Origin: an uncultured Flavobacteriaceae bacterium
GTDB taxonomy: Bacteria; Bacteroidota; Bacteroidia; Flavobacteriales; Flavobacteriaceae
DNA length: 64,000 bases
Assembly (NCBI GenBank): GCA_947488435.1
Contig: CANKZG010000002.1
Span: 62,001 to 126,000, forward strand
Direction of reading: 5' to 3'
Under the pieces are notes generated by a model. It did not search any database. It was not told where the DNA came from and saw only the letters and a program-made list of their open reading frames with translations. Below are positions 33,366-43,777 of the stretch, piece by piece; the first letter of the stretch is position 1; each line of letters begins with the position of its first letter. The position numbers were made by a program, and so were the translations under genes.

Positions 33366-34283
33366 TTATTCAATAATAATTTCTTTACTAACCCCGCCAA
33401 CTTCTACTGTGTAGATTCCCTGTGGTACATTTCTAAAAATTGTGTTTCCCTCAAAAATGGCCTGTATTTGTGTTTCAAAATTATCGGCTCGTAAGGCTAC
33501 GGATTCGTTTTCAATGGAATATTCCACCATAATTTCTCCGTTTAAAAAACAAACAGAATTTTTACGGTAAAAACGGGCTACAGGTTCTGGTATTACGGTT
33601 ACGCTTACCATCCAATCTTGAACTGTTGAGCGATCCTCTGACCGCACTTGGTAGCGAATGGGGTTCGAAAAGTCTAGCGATCCCTGATTAGAGTGTTGAA
33701 CTTCCTGTTCTAAATTGAATAGCTGCGCCCCAGTACTTAGCACAAAGTTGGGTACAAGTGTTGTAATTTGACTACCATCTTCAATCTCAATAAATATACT
33801 GCCGTTTTGCAGGGTCAAGGTATTGACATCTGCATTGTCAAAACCAAAATCTATAATGGCCGTTTCATTGTTTAGCTCCTGATCCGCAATACCAAAAGGC
33901 ATAAATCGGGAACCAATGTTGGCATCAATTTCAAAAGTTAAACTTGCAGGTGCATCAAATACGGTGTCATTTTCGGAATCATAAAGTCTAAAGGTGATTT
34001 CTTCATCGGTTGTATTTGAAAAAATAGTCATAATGGCTACAAATTGATTTTCTCCAGCTTGAATAATGGGAGACGCAACTCCTCTAACCTCATTGCCGTG
34101 AAAGGCACCTATCAGGTCATTAGGGTGTACAAGATCGTTTCCGTTCACATGTAAAAATGCGGTTATGGTCATGGTAAATTCAAACGAATTTTCATTTACC
34201 TGCCAGTCAGGCACCTGCGCTTGCACAGGTGCTACTAGCATTATAATTATAAGGATGATAGTGCTTTTAAATAACTGTATCAT
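33366..34283 (-). CDS. Exported protein sharing a domain with the giant LamG protein, 305 aa
   Basis: Signal peptide (STIILIIIMLVAPVQAQ). Residues ~28-130 contain WQVNENSFEFTMTITAF and LIGAFHGNEVRGVASP followed by FVAIMTIFSNTTDEEITFRL. This is clearly the same domain as residues ~2348-2440 of the neighbouring 2856-residue protein (WDVDPTQFDFGM, IAAFVGDEVRGVADL, FVFLTVYSNISAGESLTFRI). The C-terminal half holds beta-sandwich sequence with no obvious T9SS sorting domain, ending in GIYTVEVGGVSKEIIIE. Five bases after the giant gene. Role unknown; probably binds or displays together with it. Confidence 0.75.
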   Translation of the reverse strand: MIQLFKSTIILIIIMLVAPVQAQVPDWQVNENSFEFTMTITAFLHVNGNDLVHPNDLIGAFHGNEVRGVASPIIQAGENQFVAIMTIFSNTTDEEITFRLYDSENDTVFDAPASLTFEIDANIGSRFMPFGIADQELNNETAIIDFGFDNADVNTLTLQNGSIFIEIEDGSQITTLVPNFVLSTGAQLFNLEQEVQHSNQGSLDFSNPIRYQVRSEDRSTVQDWMVSVTVIPEPVARFYRKNSVCFLNGEIMVEYSIENESVALRADNFETQIQAIFEGNTIFRNVPQGIYTVEVGGVSKEIIIE

Positions 34284-34288
34284 ATCGT

Positions 34289-37200
34289 TTAATTCTTAAT
34301 TAGTTTAATGGCAATTGGGCTGTTATCTAAAGTCATTTTTAAGAAGTAGACACCATTTTGTAACTGAGGGTAAATAGTGATGCTATTTGCTCCTTGTTTA
34401 ATTTCAATTGTTTTTCTGAAAACAACCTGAGCGGTTACATCATAGATGAAAACTACAGTTTGTTGCTCTTGCTTTGCTAACAAGTCTATGGATAACTCTG
34501 ACTTAAATGGGTTAGGGTAAACTTGAAATCCTTCTGGAATAATTGCTGTTTCTTCAGGAATTAATTGAAGAGGATTCTCTAAGGTTCCTAACAACTTGTC
34601 CGCTGCATAAGTAACTGTTCTTTCTACCCCAACGGTTCGTGTTCCATTGGTCAGTTTAAAATGAAGCTTATCACCTGTATTGCCATACAAGGTCATAAAA
34701 TGCATCCTATTGCTGGGGGTATCCTCAATAGATGCCTGTCCCCTTAGGTTACCCTCATCATCGTACGCATAGATGGTAGTAAACTCATCTGGAATTTCAA
34801 TGATCGCATTCATATTCGTTGAAAATTGTGCAAAATCAATAATGAAGGTGCTGCCCGCTGTTAATGGTACACTTTGATTATTTGAAGCTGATGGATCACT
34901 ATTGAATATACTACTTGAAAGCACCAACGAACCGGGATATTTAAAATTCTGTGTATGAGTTGCTCTGATGAGATACCCTTCTCCAGATCGTAAAGAGGTT
35001 AAGGTACCACGCCACCCTAAGTTCGGATCGTAAATAGCAAATCGGTTTTGAGACTTAATTAAATCTCCTTCCCCAGCTATAAACGTAGCTAGAGCCTCAT
35101 TAACGTCTACATTACGAGCAATCGGGTAAGGCAACCAATTCCAATTTTCTTGAATATCGAAACTGAATTTGTCCACATCAATGGCTTCACCCTTTAAGCT
35201 TAAGTTCTGTCCTTGCTCTACACGAATACGATACATTTTAGATGAACTTAAACCACCGTTAGCACTAATGGTACCTGCCCATTCACCACTTGATGGATTG
35301 TTGGGATTTACTTCATAGATATCGGTTTGTGCAGGAGCATGTGATAAAATTCGATCTCCTGTAGATAAATTTAACTCATCGGTCAATAGATTCAGATCTG
35401 AAAACCTCGGATCAATAGTGTTTAATGATACCCAGGTCCAGCCACTGTTTAGTGCAATCTCTTGCTCCACATTTTGGGTATTGCTAAATACGGCTGAGTT
35501 AGCAAGGGTACCGATCACCTGATTATTGATAAACGGAATAGAAGCGTCTCCATCTAATGAAGCCTCCAATACTTGCCCTCTTGAAGCATCCCAAATTCTA
35601 AAGGTTAAAGATTCTCCTGCACTAATGTTGCTATATACGGTTAAGAATACAAAGTACTGTCTGAAATCTGGATCAAAAACTAGATCGGCCACACCGCGTA
35701 CCTCATCACCAACAAAGGCAGCTATATTATCGTATACATCTTCAGATAGTACACCATCTACCTGAATTCCGCCTATGATGTTCATGCCAAAATCAAATTG
35801 GGTTGGATCTACATCCCATTCAGGTTCTTCTGCCAGTACGCGTACTTCTAATACTAAGTTTTGATCAAAACCAAAATCAGTAATTAAACGAAGATTATCT
35901 ACATATTCGCCAACACTTAGTTCTGCATCTATACGAGCCTCAATTTCTATAGCACTATTTGGCTCTATAAAACCAGCCGTTTCTTCCAATATCAACCAAC
36001 TTGGGATATCAGTAATTTCATAAGGCTGTAACAGTCCACCAGAGTTTACTAGGGTAAGTGTGAAAGATGATGGTGATCCTAAAGTTTGTAATACATCTAC
36101 GGTTTCCCCAACAAAACCATTGGCAAACCAATCTACTGGATTTCTTTCATAAAAGGCAGTCCAAGTAATTGGAGATAACTGCTGATTGCCTGCAGCATCG
36201 AACATGCGATGCACGGTGATGTCCAAAATCTGTCCTTCTACCAATGCTTCGCTTGGCAATAAAGGTTCTATAATCATTTCATCTCCATTGATGATGTGCG
36301 ACACATTAAAGTTTTCAATATTTCGTGCTCGGGCAATAGGTGGTGTATTATCAGAATAACTTTCATTACCCACGATATCAAAAAAGCCTATAGATATGTT
36401 TCCGTTACTCAAACGACGTGCAAATTGAGGTCTGCTATCGGAACTTTGAGTAGGATCTGGTTCATTGAAACGGCTGTTGAATATAAGTCCCAAGGTATTA
36501 AAATCAACCTCATTAAACCGATCTCTATCAATTTGATTTACAGACCGTAAGGAATTCCAAATACGAACTTCATCTAGCGCTCCAGTAAAGAATTGATCTA
36601 CAGTTTCCTGATTAGATAAATTTACAAAACCACGTGCCCCTAACCATAATCGATTTCCAGAGAAACCTCCAATGTCATCAATGGCATTTGAACTTACTAA
36701 GGCCGCATCCAGATAAGTTTGTAGGGCACCAAGTCTATTAAATAGTAATGCTATATGATGCCATTGCCCATCCGTAATGGATTGATTAATAGCCAGATCG
36801 TATTGTACACCTTCACTATCAAATACCAAATCTCCATTGGCATTTAAGGTAATGGCCCATTTGTTATCATTACCATCCGATTGATCCGGATCTTCACCGT
36901 TTCCTCTACCGTTGGATAAGAGCGTTCCACTTTGTCCATTATTGGCACGTACCCAAAAGCTTATCGTAGCATCCATTTGATCGGTTAATACTACCGATCC
37001 AATATTGTTAGCTACTAGGTAATTGCTAGGGTTAAACTGATATGAATTTCCGTTGGGAAAAATATCCCAATCTGCATTCACAATAGCGTGGTTAAAGCGA
37101 GCCAAATCACGAGTAATCGGACCGTGTCCTTCTCGCATGGTCCATAATCCTAATAAACCTGCTTCATTACCTACTAATTGTGTGTTTTGGTTGGCTACCG

Positions 37201-40200
37201 CATTATTTAATGTGATAAACTCGCCCCACAGTCGGAAACCGTGCAAATTACCAATAAAAGTACTGCCGCCTATTTCTAAGGTTTCATTATTAGCAATGAG
37301 AATTACACCATCATCAAAAGCTTCAGTAGCAATTTCGCGATCATCCTCGTAGATAGATATTCTTCGATTTTCTTCATTAAAAGTAAAGGTGTAGTGATGA
37401 AAAAGGTCGTCGGTATTATTATATCCTCCACTTATGGTTCTGCCTCCTACGGTAAAATAGATGCCATCGGTATTGATACCAATTTCCACACCATCTTCCT
37501 GGTGTACTATGGTAGCAGGGAGCGATGTTGAATTTTCGTTCATCCAAAATTCAATACTGAGATCTCCATTTTGAATACTAGGCCTTTCAATGCGCACTTC
37601 GCTGCTAGGATCAGCAAAACGTATAGAGATATCATTATTTACCGCCAACTGATTCGTTTCTCCCATGATTTCAATTTGGCTAATGGCCGAATTGAAGAAA
37701 ATATCTTCATTGAAACGAACGCGTAAATCTTCGCCTGCGGACAGGATTCCATCAATCGGGGTTGGCGTTTCAAAGCGACGTGGTTCGTTTAAGTCTATGA
37801 TACCCGCGGCAATCTCGGAAATAAAATCAGAACCATCGGTACAATGACTTACCACGCGCACCTCATAGGCACCATCTTGTAAGTTTAACCCAACAATATC
37901 CCAATTAAAGTTCACTTCCTGATTGATATTGTTTAAATGACTTACGCTATTAGCATCGGCTCCATTCTCGTTAATTTCCATATTTAGGCGAGCTTCATCG
38001 CTGTAATAAGTTTGAAGCTTTGTCCAATTCGGCGAGGTGGCCGAACGGAATTCCAGATCAATATGATCAAAGGTGGAACTGTTCACATTAAACCCGTTAA
38101 AACTAATAGCCAAACTATTGGTCAGTTCATCGCCATCATCAAAACCTGCTGTAGGACGGTTGAATACCCAATTATTTAAAGGAGCTTCTAGATTTACCGG
38201 AGTACATACTGGGATAAACGTAGCAGATATGCTAATTTCACTACTTACATCTTCCCCGTCACATAACGATTCTAAACGTACTACTATATTTTCATAGTCA
38301 AACACCTCTGCGGAACCAGGTTCTAGTGTAAGCAAAAATTCGGTTTGCTCTCCTTCAGGAACGTGAACAATAGTTCCATTCGGTTCTAAATTGAAAATAG
38401 CACTGTTGGGATTGGTAGTATTATCTACAATCAATAAAAAGTCGGAATCAGCTCCAGTATCACTTACAGTATTATTCTCTAGGAGTAGACGGTATTCAGC
38501 TTTGGTATCTACGGGGATACCCGTTACACTTTCTTGTTCTACTGTAACTAAAGGTACCTCGTTACGTTGGGTGGCAAAGTTTAGTGGTTCTTGAACTGCT
38601 TCATCTAAAACAGGTATAGGGTCTGTATCGCTTATTTGCGGATAGGTGTTATTATTGTAAAACACAGATAGGGCAGGCCCTTCATAAGGACAAGAGGTTC
38701 TTCCCCCTAAGGTGGTAAATACCGGACCATTGCCGTCAAATAAGTTAATCACATCCACACTTAAAAAGTTCCCCAAATCATTGTCTTGGAGGGTATAACT
38801 TATGGTTGTAGTGGTTTCCTGTTCCTCTGTATTGGTCTCCGTACTGTTGTTTGCATTGGAAACTGAAGGTCTTACCGCGAAACCAGTATCGTTAAGTGCA
38901 AAACCAATTTCTCCGGCAACCGTGGCGTCAATAGCTACACTAAAAGAGGATTGATTAGAGACCACAGAAGTGGTTTCAACACTACGCGTAAACTCGCCAA
39001 CCCCAGCATCAAAAGAGATATTATCTTGAAAATTATTTTGAATAAAACTCCCAAAATCAGGGTCAATATTTGTCGAAAGTACTTCGGCGCGTACCAATTC
39101 ACGTTCGTTTAACGCTCTAAATTTACTGCGCTCATTTTCCAAGATCACCCTTCGCCATAAGCGAATTTGCTCTATATAAAAAGATCTGGGTTGTACTGTA
39201 TCATCTGTTTCAGGGTTAATCTGCCCGTTATCAATACTTTCAACAATCGTCTCCAATTCTGGAATCACTGTTTCTAGCAATTGTTTTTGGGAAAACACAA
39301 AAAAGGTGTTGGTAGGTTCTTCTACAAATTGGAACCCTCTTTGTAAACTAATGAAAATTTCTTCTCCTGATGCATTGGTTAAACGTATGTCATCATTTCC
39401 ATTTAAGCTAGTGATACTAGGAACTAAATTGTTAAAAGTGCCGTAAAAGAAGTTCTTAGATTGCCCGATATATAAATCCCCATCGGCACCCACAAAGTTT
39501 GGATCGCTACTGGTCGAAATCGTTTGTGAAAAACTATAGGTTTTGGTAGCACTACGCCCATCCTCTGAAGATAAGGTAGTACTTATGCCTGTAGAAACAT
39601 TGGCTGTAACTTCACTCTCAATAACCGGACCGGCCAAACCACCACCTGCAGCAATAGTTACTCCTGCCATGATCTCGGTTTCCAAGCCAATGTTGGTTTC
39701 ATCAGATGCACTATATTCCGTAGTAAAAGAAAAGGTTTCCCCTGCTTCAATAGCAGCAAAACTATTAGATCCTGGTGGATCGCGTAAAATAATGTCCGGA
39801 ACATCCGGTCCAGCGGTAACAAAGGTTTGGCTACCATCTGACGCACCCCCTAGAATGATTCCTTGAGGTACAAATAAATTTCCTCCAACAGGGAAGTCCA
39901 TAGTGCCTATACGTAAATTGGCACTGATGGTTCGTGTAAAATCACCACTTACCGCTGGGATTCCCGCTTTAAAGCTATAGATGCGAAGGCTATTGTCCTC
40001 TTCATCAGTAACTACACGTTCCGACCCTGCCAAAGCAAGGTTATTGGTCACATTAAGCTCACCATCTATAATAGGCACTAAATCTTCTACAGGATTGGCC
40101 GGATCATCATCATGGTTAAGGTAACGCTCAAAACTTCGTAATTCAATTTGATATTCCGCAAATTGGGTGTATACGTTTACTGGATTACCCCCAACTTGAA

Positions 40201-42859
40201 TACCTGCTGTACTGAACTCCGTTGTAGTTTCATCTTCCTGACCTCTATTTTGAACTACGGTCACCATGTCATCGGAAGTCTGTTCTATCACTTCAATTTC
40301 AGGGTTCGAGCGATATACAAAACTTTGTTCGAAGTTATACGGAGCACCCTCTAGAGTTCTTTCTTCCAAAATACCAACATCATGGGTTTCATAGGTAAAA
40401 CTGGGAACCGTTAATAGTTCTTCTGCAACTACTTCTTCAAAGTTGACAATTTCAGTACTTCCGTTATCAATTAATCCAATAGCAGGATTTGAGTTAATCA
40501 TTACATCAATATCTCTCAGCTGGTATTGTAAAGGCAAGAGTTGGATACTATATTCTCCTGATGCCGTATTGGTTTGTACGGTTGCCGTAGTAGCAGGTTG
40601 AACAGAACCAGCATTGGGTTGATATCCAAAGTTTAACGTGGCCTGTCCGATGTTATTAACGGCACTTACTTCCAAGGGATCCCCAGGGATACCATTTTCA
40701 TCAAAAATTTCAACCGTTTCTAATCCACTACCTCCAAAGCCTATGGGTTTGGCCCCTTCTATAGCTCCTCCAACAACCTTTCCAACCACGGTAACCCGGG
40801 TAGTGTCAATAAATTGTACGGGAGTTACGGCATCTTGAAAGAAGTTGAACAAATCGGTTCCTTCCGGGAAACGCCCGTTGTGAACCAGGGTATGGTTTGC
40901 TTTCCGTACCTCAATAGCATGCTCTCCTATAGGTACTTCGATTACAAAATCCCCATTGACGTCGGTAACAACAGGCTGGTTTTGTGCATCCAACACAATT
41001 TGCCCATCAATAAATACGTTGGCTCCCTCTACAGGAATACGCGCATATCGTTCAAAAGTTATATTACCACTGCTTGGAATTGCAATATTATCGGGTAACC
41101 AAAATTCTCCTTGGTTTAAGGTTCTTATTTGACCATTATCGTTTACCAAATAATTATTATATCCTTCACCAACTACTTCGAATTCTACTTCGTTAGGTTG
41201 TACATTGGTGATATTTGGAAAAACCTCACGGCTATCATAGAGGACATTTCCCCTAAACTCAAAAGATGAGATATCTATAAAATCGATATTGTTGGCCACG
41301 GCAGCATCTGCGCCTAAAAACACCAATTGTTGATTGGGATCAAATTCATGTAAACCAAAGCGGGGTGTAATCGTAAAGGATTCACCGTTTCCCGAATAGG
41401 GTATAGCGCTAATTTCATAATTCCCGTTTTCGTCTGTTACACCCAATACGCCAAATTGAGAATTTGTGGGTCTATCAGTTACATTGCTGGTAAATTGAAC
41501 TCCTGTCGCTAGATCTAAATGATTTTGATTAAAATTGAAACCAGTGCGGGATAGGTCATAAGCTTGCATACCCAATCCTTCATCAAATCGATAATACCCT
41601 ACTAAATCGGCATCGTTCCCTCCAATATAACGCAAGTAATTGGTAGCAACGATAGCTGGCTGCAGTGCTCGCTGCCAAATACGAACCTCGTCCATAAACA
41701 GGGCATTCCCACCAGCCAGACTTACGCTATTGGTATCGAAATTCGGAAAATTCTGTGCGGTAATAGCAATTTCAATTTCGGTCACATTACCGTTCCCTGC
41801 GGCTAATTCATTTAAAAAGAGATTAACGGTCGTTTCTAGATCTTCATTAATTGCTACACCATTTAAATACAATCTAGGAGTATTTCCTTCTTCCACGGTA
41901 ATGGTATAGTGTACAAAACGGTTTGGAAAGTCACTAATGGGTGCCAGCGCTAGATTCCCTTGGCTATCTACTCCGCCGGTGGGATAAAAATTAGTTAATG
42001 TGAATATGCTTTGTCCAATGCCTATTGTCAATTGATTGGTTGATACACTTTTAATTTCCATAGCAGCATCGGATATCCCTGAAAGATCGAACAATGGTGT
42101 AGGGGCTGATTGATTTGCTTTTTGTTTTGCCCAGGCCTGTAAAGTGAATATGCCATCAAGTCTTTCCTCTCCTAATTCTATGGATTGTTGGGTATTTTCT
42201 GGAATCTCCAGACTACTACCTGCAGTAACCGAGGCTCCTTGAGGCTCAGCGCCTACAATGACATGCTGTACTGGAGTACCGCCGTCAAAGCTAATATTAC
42301 CGGTTACGACGGCAGTAGGATTACGGAAACCAATTCCAGTAATGAAATTTTGTAGAAAAACCTCTTCTCCATTTGGTAAAATGCCTAGTGCCAATAGTTT
42401 GTATTCGTATAATATGCCGCCTTCTATAAATTCATCGTCAAAACGAGAGCTAGAGGCCGATACATTGGCGACAAATTCAAAAGGAGTAGCGTCATTGGGA
42501 TTTCCTGTAAATTCTCTCCGTAAGATTTGAAAGCCAGTAATGAGATTTTGATTGTTCAACACCTGCCAATTGAGTTCCACACGGTCGCCATAAAAGCCCG
42601 TGGACACGCTAAATTGTTCGGGGAGTTCCCCAAAAGTTGAGGTGAGGTACAATACGTCCCAAGGGAAACGTATATCTGTCTGATGGTTTCGTGCTGCCGT
42701 TGGGGTGCTTACCCCAAGGTAAGGAACACCTACTTGTATAGTATATCCTTCATTTTGTATGGCCTGCGCTGCCGTAACGGGCCGTGGACCTTCCTGCGCA
42801 TAGGCGATAGCGCTTATTGCCAAGGCGAAAAGCCCCAGCCAATATTGTACTGATTTCAT
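34289..42859 (-). CDS. Giant LamG-domain surface protein with T9SS type A sorting domain, 2856 aa
   Basis: Signal peptide MKSVQYWLGLFALAISAIAYAQ. An N-terminal Fn3-like part is followed by a LamG/concanavalin domain (~230-430, LFMDEVRIWQRAL, LVGYYRFDEG), carboxypeptidase-like beta domains (~600-700) and a long central region. Two further LamG domains lie at ~1765-1910 and ~1960-2100 (WHHIALLFNRLG, FTGALDEVRIWNSLRS). The RGVAD-type domain shared with the next gene is at ~2348-2440, and a Por-type C-terminal sorting domain occupies the last ~80 residues (YPNPFKSELSIDL, NGVYFLKMTLDN). The last part directs it through the type IX system to the cell surface. LamG domains usually bind sugars or other ligands. 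Middle gene of the operon that starts with the tail-collar protein. Substrate unknown; adhesion or glycan binding is likely. Confidence 0.9.
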   Translation of the reverse strand: MKSVQYWLGLFALAISAIAYAQEGPRPVTAAQAIQNEGYTIQVGVPYLGVSTPTAARNHQTDIRFPWDVLYLTSTFGELPEQFSVSTGFYGDRVELNWQVLNNQNLITGFQILRREFTGNPNDATPFEFVANVSASSSRFDDEFIEGGILYEYKLLALGILPNGEEVFLQNFITGIGFRNPTAVVTGNISFDGGTPVQHVIVGAEPQGASVTAGSSLEIPENTQQSIELGEERLDGIFTLQAWAKQKANQSAPTPLFDLSGISDAAMEIKSVSTNQLTIGIGQSIFTLTNFYPTGGVDSQGNLALAPISDFPNRFVHYTITVEEGNTPRLYLNGVAINEDLETTVNLFLNELAAGNGNVTEIEIAITAQNFPNFDTNSVSLAGGNALFMDEVRIWQRALQPAIVATNYLRYIGGNDADLVGYYRFDEGLGMQAYDLSRTGFNFNQNHLDLATGVQFTSNVTDRPTNSQFGVLGVTDENGNYEISAIPYSGNGESFTITPRFGLHEFDPNQQLVFLGADAAVANNIDFIDISSFEFRGNVLYDSREVFPNITNVQPNEVEFEVVGEGYNNYLVNDNGQIRTLNQGEFWLPDNIAIPSSGNITFERYARIPVEGANVFIDGQIVLDAQNQPVVTDVNGDFVIEVPIGEHAIEVRKANHTLVHNGRFPEGTDLFNFFQDAVTPVQFIDTTRVTVVGKVVGGAIEGAKPIGFGGSGLETVEIFDENGIPGDPLEVSAVNNIGQATLNFGYQPNAGSVQPATTATVQTNTASGEYSIQLLPLQYQLRDIDVMINSNPAIGLIDNGSTEIVNFEEVVAEELLTVPSFTYETHDVGILEERTLEGAPYNFEQSFVYRSNPEIEVIEQTSDDMVTVVQNRGQEDETTTEFSTAGIQVGGNPVNVYTQFAEYQIELRSFERYLNHDDDPANPVEDLVPIIDGELNVTNNLALAGSERVVTDEEDNSLRIYSFKAGIPAVSGDFTRTISANLRIGTMDFPVGGNLFVPQGIILGGASDGSQTFVTAGPDVPDIILRDPPGSNSFAAIEAGETFSFTTEYSASDETNIGLETEIMAGVTIAAGGGLAGPVIESEVTANVSTGISTTLSSEDGRSATKTYSFSQTISTSSDPNFVGADGDLYIGQSKNFFYGTFNNLVPSITSLNGNDDIRLTNASGEEIFISLQRGFQFVEEPTNTFFVFSQKQLLETVIPELETIVESIDNGQINPETDDTVQPRSFYIEQIRLWRRVILENERSKFRALNERELVRAEVLSTNIDPDFGSFIQNNFQDNISFDAGVGEFTRSVETTSVVSNQSSFSVAIDATVAGEIGFALNDTGFAVRPSVSNANNSTETNTEEQETTTTISYTLQDNDLGNFLSVDVINLFDGNGPVFTTLGGRTSCPYEGPALSVFYNNNTYPQISDTDPIPVLDEAVQEPLNFATQRNEVPLVTVEQESVTGIPVDTKAEYRLLLENNTVSDTGADSDFLLIVDNTTNPNSAIFNLEPNGTIVHVPEGEQTEFLLTLEPGSAEVFDYENIVVRLESLCDGEDVSSEISISATFIPVCTPVNLEAPLNNWVFNRPTAGFDDGDELTNSLAISFNGFNVNSSTFDHIDLEFRSATSPNWTKLQTYYSDEARLNMEINENGADANSVSHLNNINQEVNFNWDIVGLNLQDGAYEVRVVSHCTDGSDFISEIAAGIIDLNEPRRFETPTPIDGILSAGEDLRVRFNEDIFFNSAISQIEIMGETNQLAVNNDISIRFADPSSEVRIERPSIQNGDLSIEFWMNENSTSLPATIVHQEDGVEIGINTDGIYFTVGGRTISGGYNNTDDLFHHYTFTFNEENRRISIYEDDREIATEAFDDGVILIANNETLEIGGSTFIGNLHGFRLWGEFITLNNAVANQNTQLVGNEAGLLGLWTMREGHGPITRDLARFNHAIVNADWDIFPNGNSYQFNPSNYLVANNIGSVVLTDQMDATISFWVRANNGQSGTLLSNGRGNGEDPDQSDGNDNKWAITLNANGDLVFDSEGVQYDLAINQSITDGQWHHIALLFNRLGALQTYLDAALVSSNAIDDIGGFSGNRLWLGARGFVNLSNQETVDQFFTGALDEVRIWNSLRSVNQIDRDRFNEVDFNTLGLIFNSRFNEPDPTQSSDSRPQFARRLSNGNISIGFFDIVGNESYSDNTPPIARARNIENFNVSHIINGDEMIIEPLLPSEALVEGQILDITVHRMFDAAGNQQLSPITWTAFYERNPVDWFANGFVGETVDVLQTLGSPSSFTLTLVNSGGLLQPYEITDIPSWLILEETAGFIEPNSAIEIEARIDAELSVGEYVDNLRLITDFGFDQNLVLEVRVLAEEPEWDVDPTQFDFGMNIIGGIQVDGVLSEDVYDNIAAFVGDEVRGVADLVFDPDFRQYFVFLTVYSNISAGESLTFRIWDASRGQVLEASLDGDASIPFINNQVIGTLANSAVFSNTQNVEQEIALNSGWTWVSLNTIDPRFSDLNLLTDELNLSTGDRILSHAPAQTDIYEVNPNNPSSGEWAGTISANGGLSSSKMYRIRVEQGQNLSLKGEAIDVDKFSFDIQENWNWLPYPIARNVDVNEALATFIAGEGDLIKSQNRFAIYDPNLGWRGTLTSLRSGEGYLIRATHTQNFKYPGSLVLSSSIFNSDPSASNNQSVPLTAGSTFIIDFAQFSTNMNAIIEIPDEFTTIYAYDDEGNLRGQASIEDTPSNRMHFMTLYGNTGDKLHFKLTNGTRTVGVERTVTYAADKLLGTLENPLQLIPEETAIIPEGFQVYPNPFKSELSIDLLAKQEQQTVVFIYDVTAQVVFRKTIEIKQGANSITIYPQLQNGVYFLKMTLDNSPIAIKLIKN

Positions 42860-42871
42860 AAAATTTAGGAT

Positions 42872-43777
42872 TTATAATTTTATGATATAGGTTAAGGCAT
42901 AATAGGGTGGTCTGTTTTCATGGGGTGCAGTACTACCATCGGGATTACCACCTTCATTGCCAATGGTATGTGAATGTGCTCCCGCACCGGCCATTGGAAA
43001 TGCTTCTATAACACGTGGTTCGTCAGCTCCGGTACGGTTATCCGCTCCGTTAGGTGTATCACCAACATCTCCTAAGGTTAAAAGTCTATCATATGTTCTA
43101 CCCCCCACATTTCTACTATGATTATGATTGCCATCGGTACTGGTACTTCCACCATGATTATGTGAAGGTATCTGATTCGTGGTTAAAGTAACCGTATTGG
43201 CTCCGCCAGTAGCGTTAACATTATAGGTAGTGCCAGCACCTACAATAAATCGATCAATTAGATTGGGGGTATTGTTGCCTCCAACAAGCGTACGCAAAGC
43301 ATCACCTGCTGCGCCAGTAGGGATTGCGGCACCATCACATAATGCCCATCCTGCTGGGGCACTATTCCCTGCATAAGGCATAATGGCTCCTGTGGGTACG
43401 CCATTAGCCGCAGCAATAGCGTAAGGTACAAATCGTAGGGGTTCATTGGAGATTAAGGTGGTTCCTTCACGTATTTCCAACTCCGCTCCTTGATTTGCAA
43501 TGGCAGGGTAATTATTTTGGGTAACGTCTAATACAAATGAAAATACCCCAAAAGCATCTGTTTGTACCTGTGTGCTTTGTTGTGGTACAATATCATTACC
43601 TGCTGCATGTATACGTACATTTAAGGTAATAGATGCATTTACTCTAGCTGTGTTATTAGCATCTCGAGCAATACCTTGTACGGCGATACCCGCTTGGGTA
43701 GCTGTAATTTGTGCAAAAGAGATTGCGCTTAGCATCATACATACTGCAGCTAAATAGGTGGTGATTAGTCGGTTCAT
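42872..43777 (-). CDS. Exported phage-tail-collar-domain protein, 301 aa
   Basis: Started at ATG 43777 because MNRLITTYLAAVCMMLSAISFAQ is a signal peptide; an upstream in-frame ATG at 43909 would bury it. N-terminal part (~25-135) is a beta-sandwich found in flavobacterial exported proteins (GIAVQGIARDANNTARV, SITLNVRIH). From ~140 the tail-collar fold: GAIMPYAGNSAPAGWALCDG, LIDRFIVGAGTTY, IPSHNHGG and RPPYYALTYIIKL. Such proteins are not prophage remnants here, as no other phage gene is present; Bacteroidota use this domain in secreted fibre-like proteins. First gene of the operon, 12 bases before the giant LamG gene. It may form a fibre or anchor for it. Confidence 0.85.
   Translation of the reverse strand: MNRLITTYLAAVCMMLSAISFAQITATQAGIAVQGIARDANNTARVNASITLNVRIHAAGNDIVPQQSTQVQTDAFGVFSFVLDVTQNNYPAIANQGAELEIREGTTLISNEPLRFVPYAIAAANGVPTGAIMPYAGNSAPAGWALCDGAAIPTGAAGDALRTLVGGNNTPNLIDRFIVGAGTTYNVNATGGANTVTLTTNQIPSHNHGGSTSTDGNHNHSRNVGGRTYDRLLTLGDVGDTPNGADNRTGADEPRVIEAFPMAGAGAHSHTIGNEGGNPDGSTAPHENRPPYYALTYIIKL

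Noticed and set aside
42872-43777. Tail-collar protein as sign of a prophage
   Set aside because: No capsid, terminase, integrase or lysis genes nearby, and the protein has a signal peptide and lies in an operon of T9SS surface proteins.
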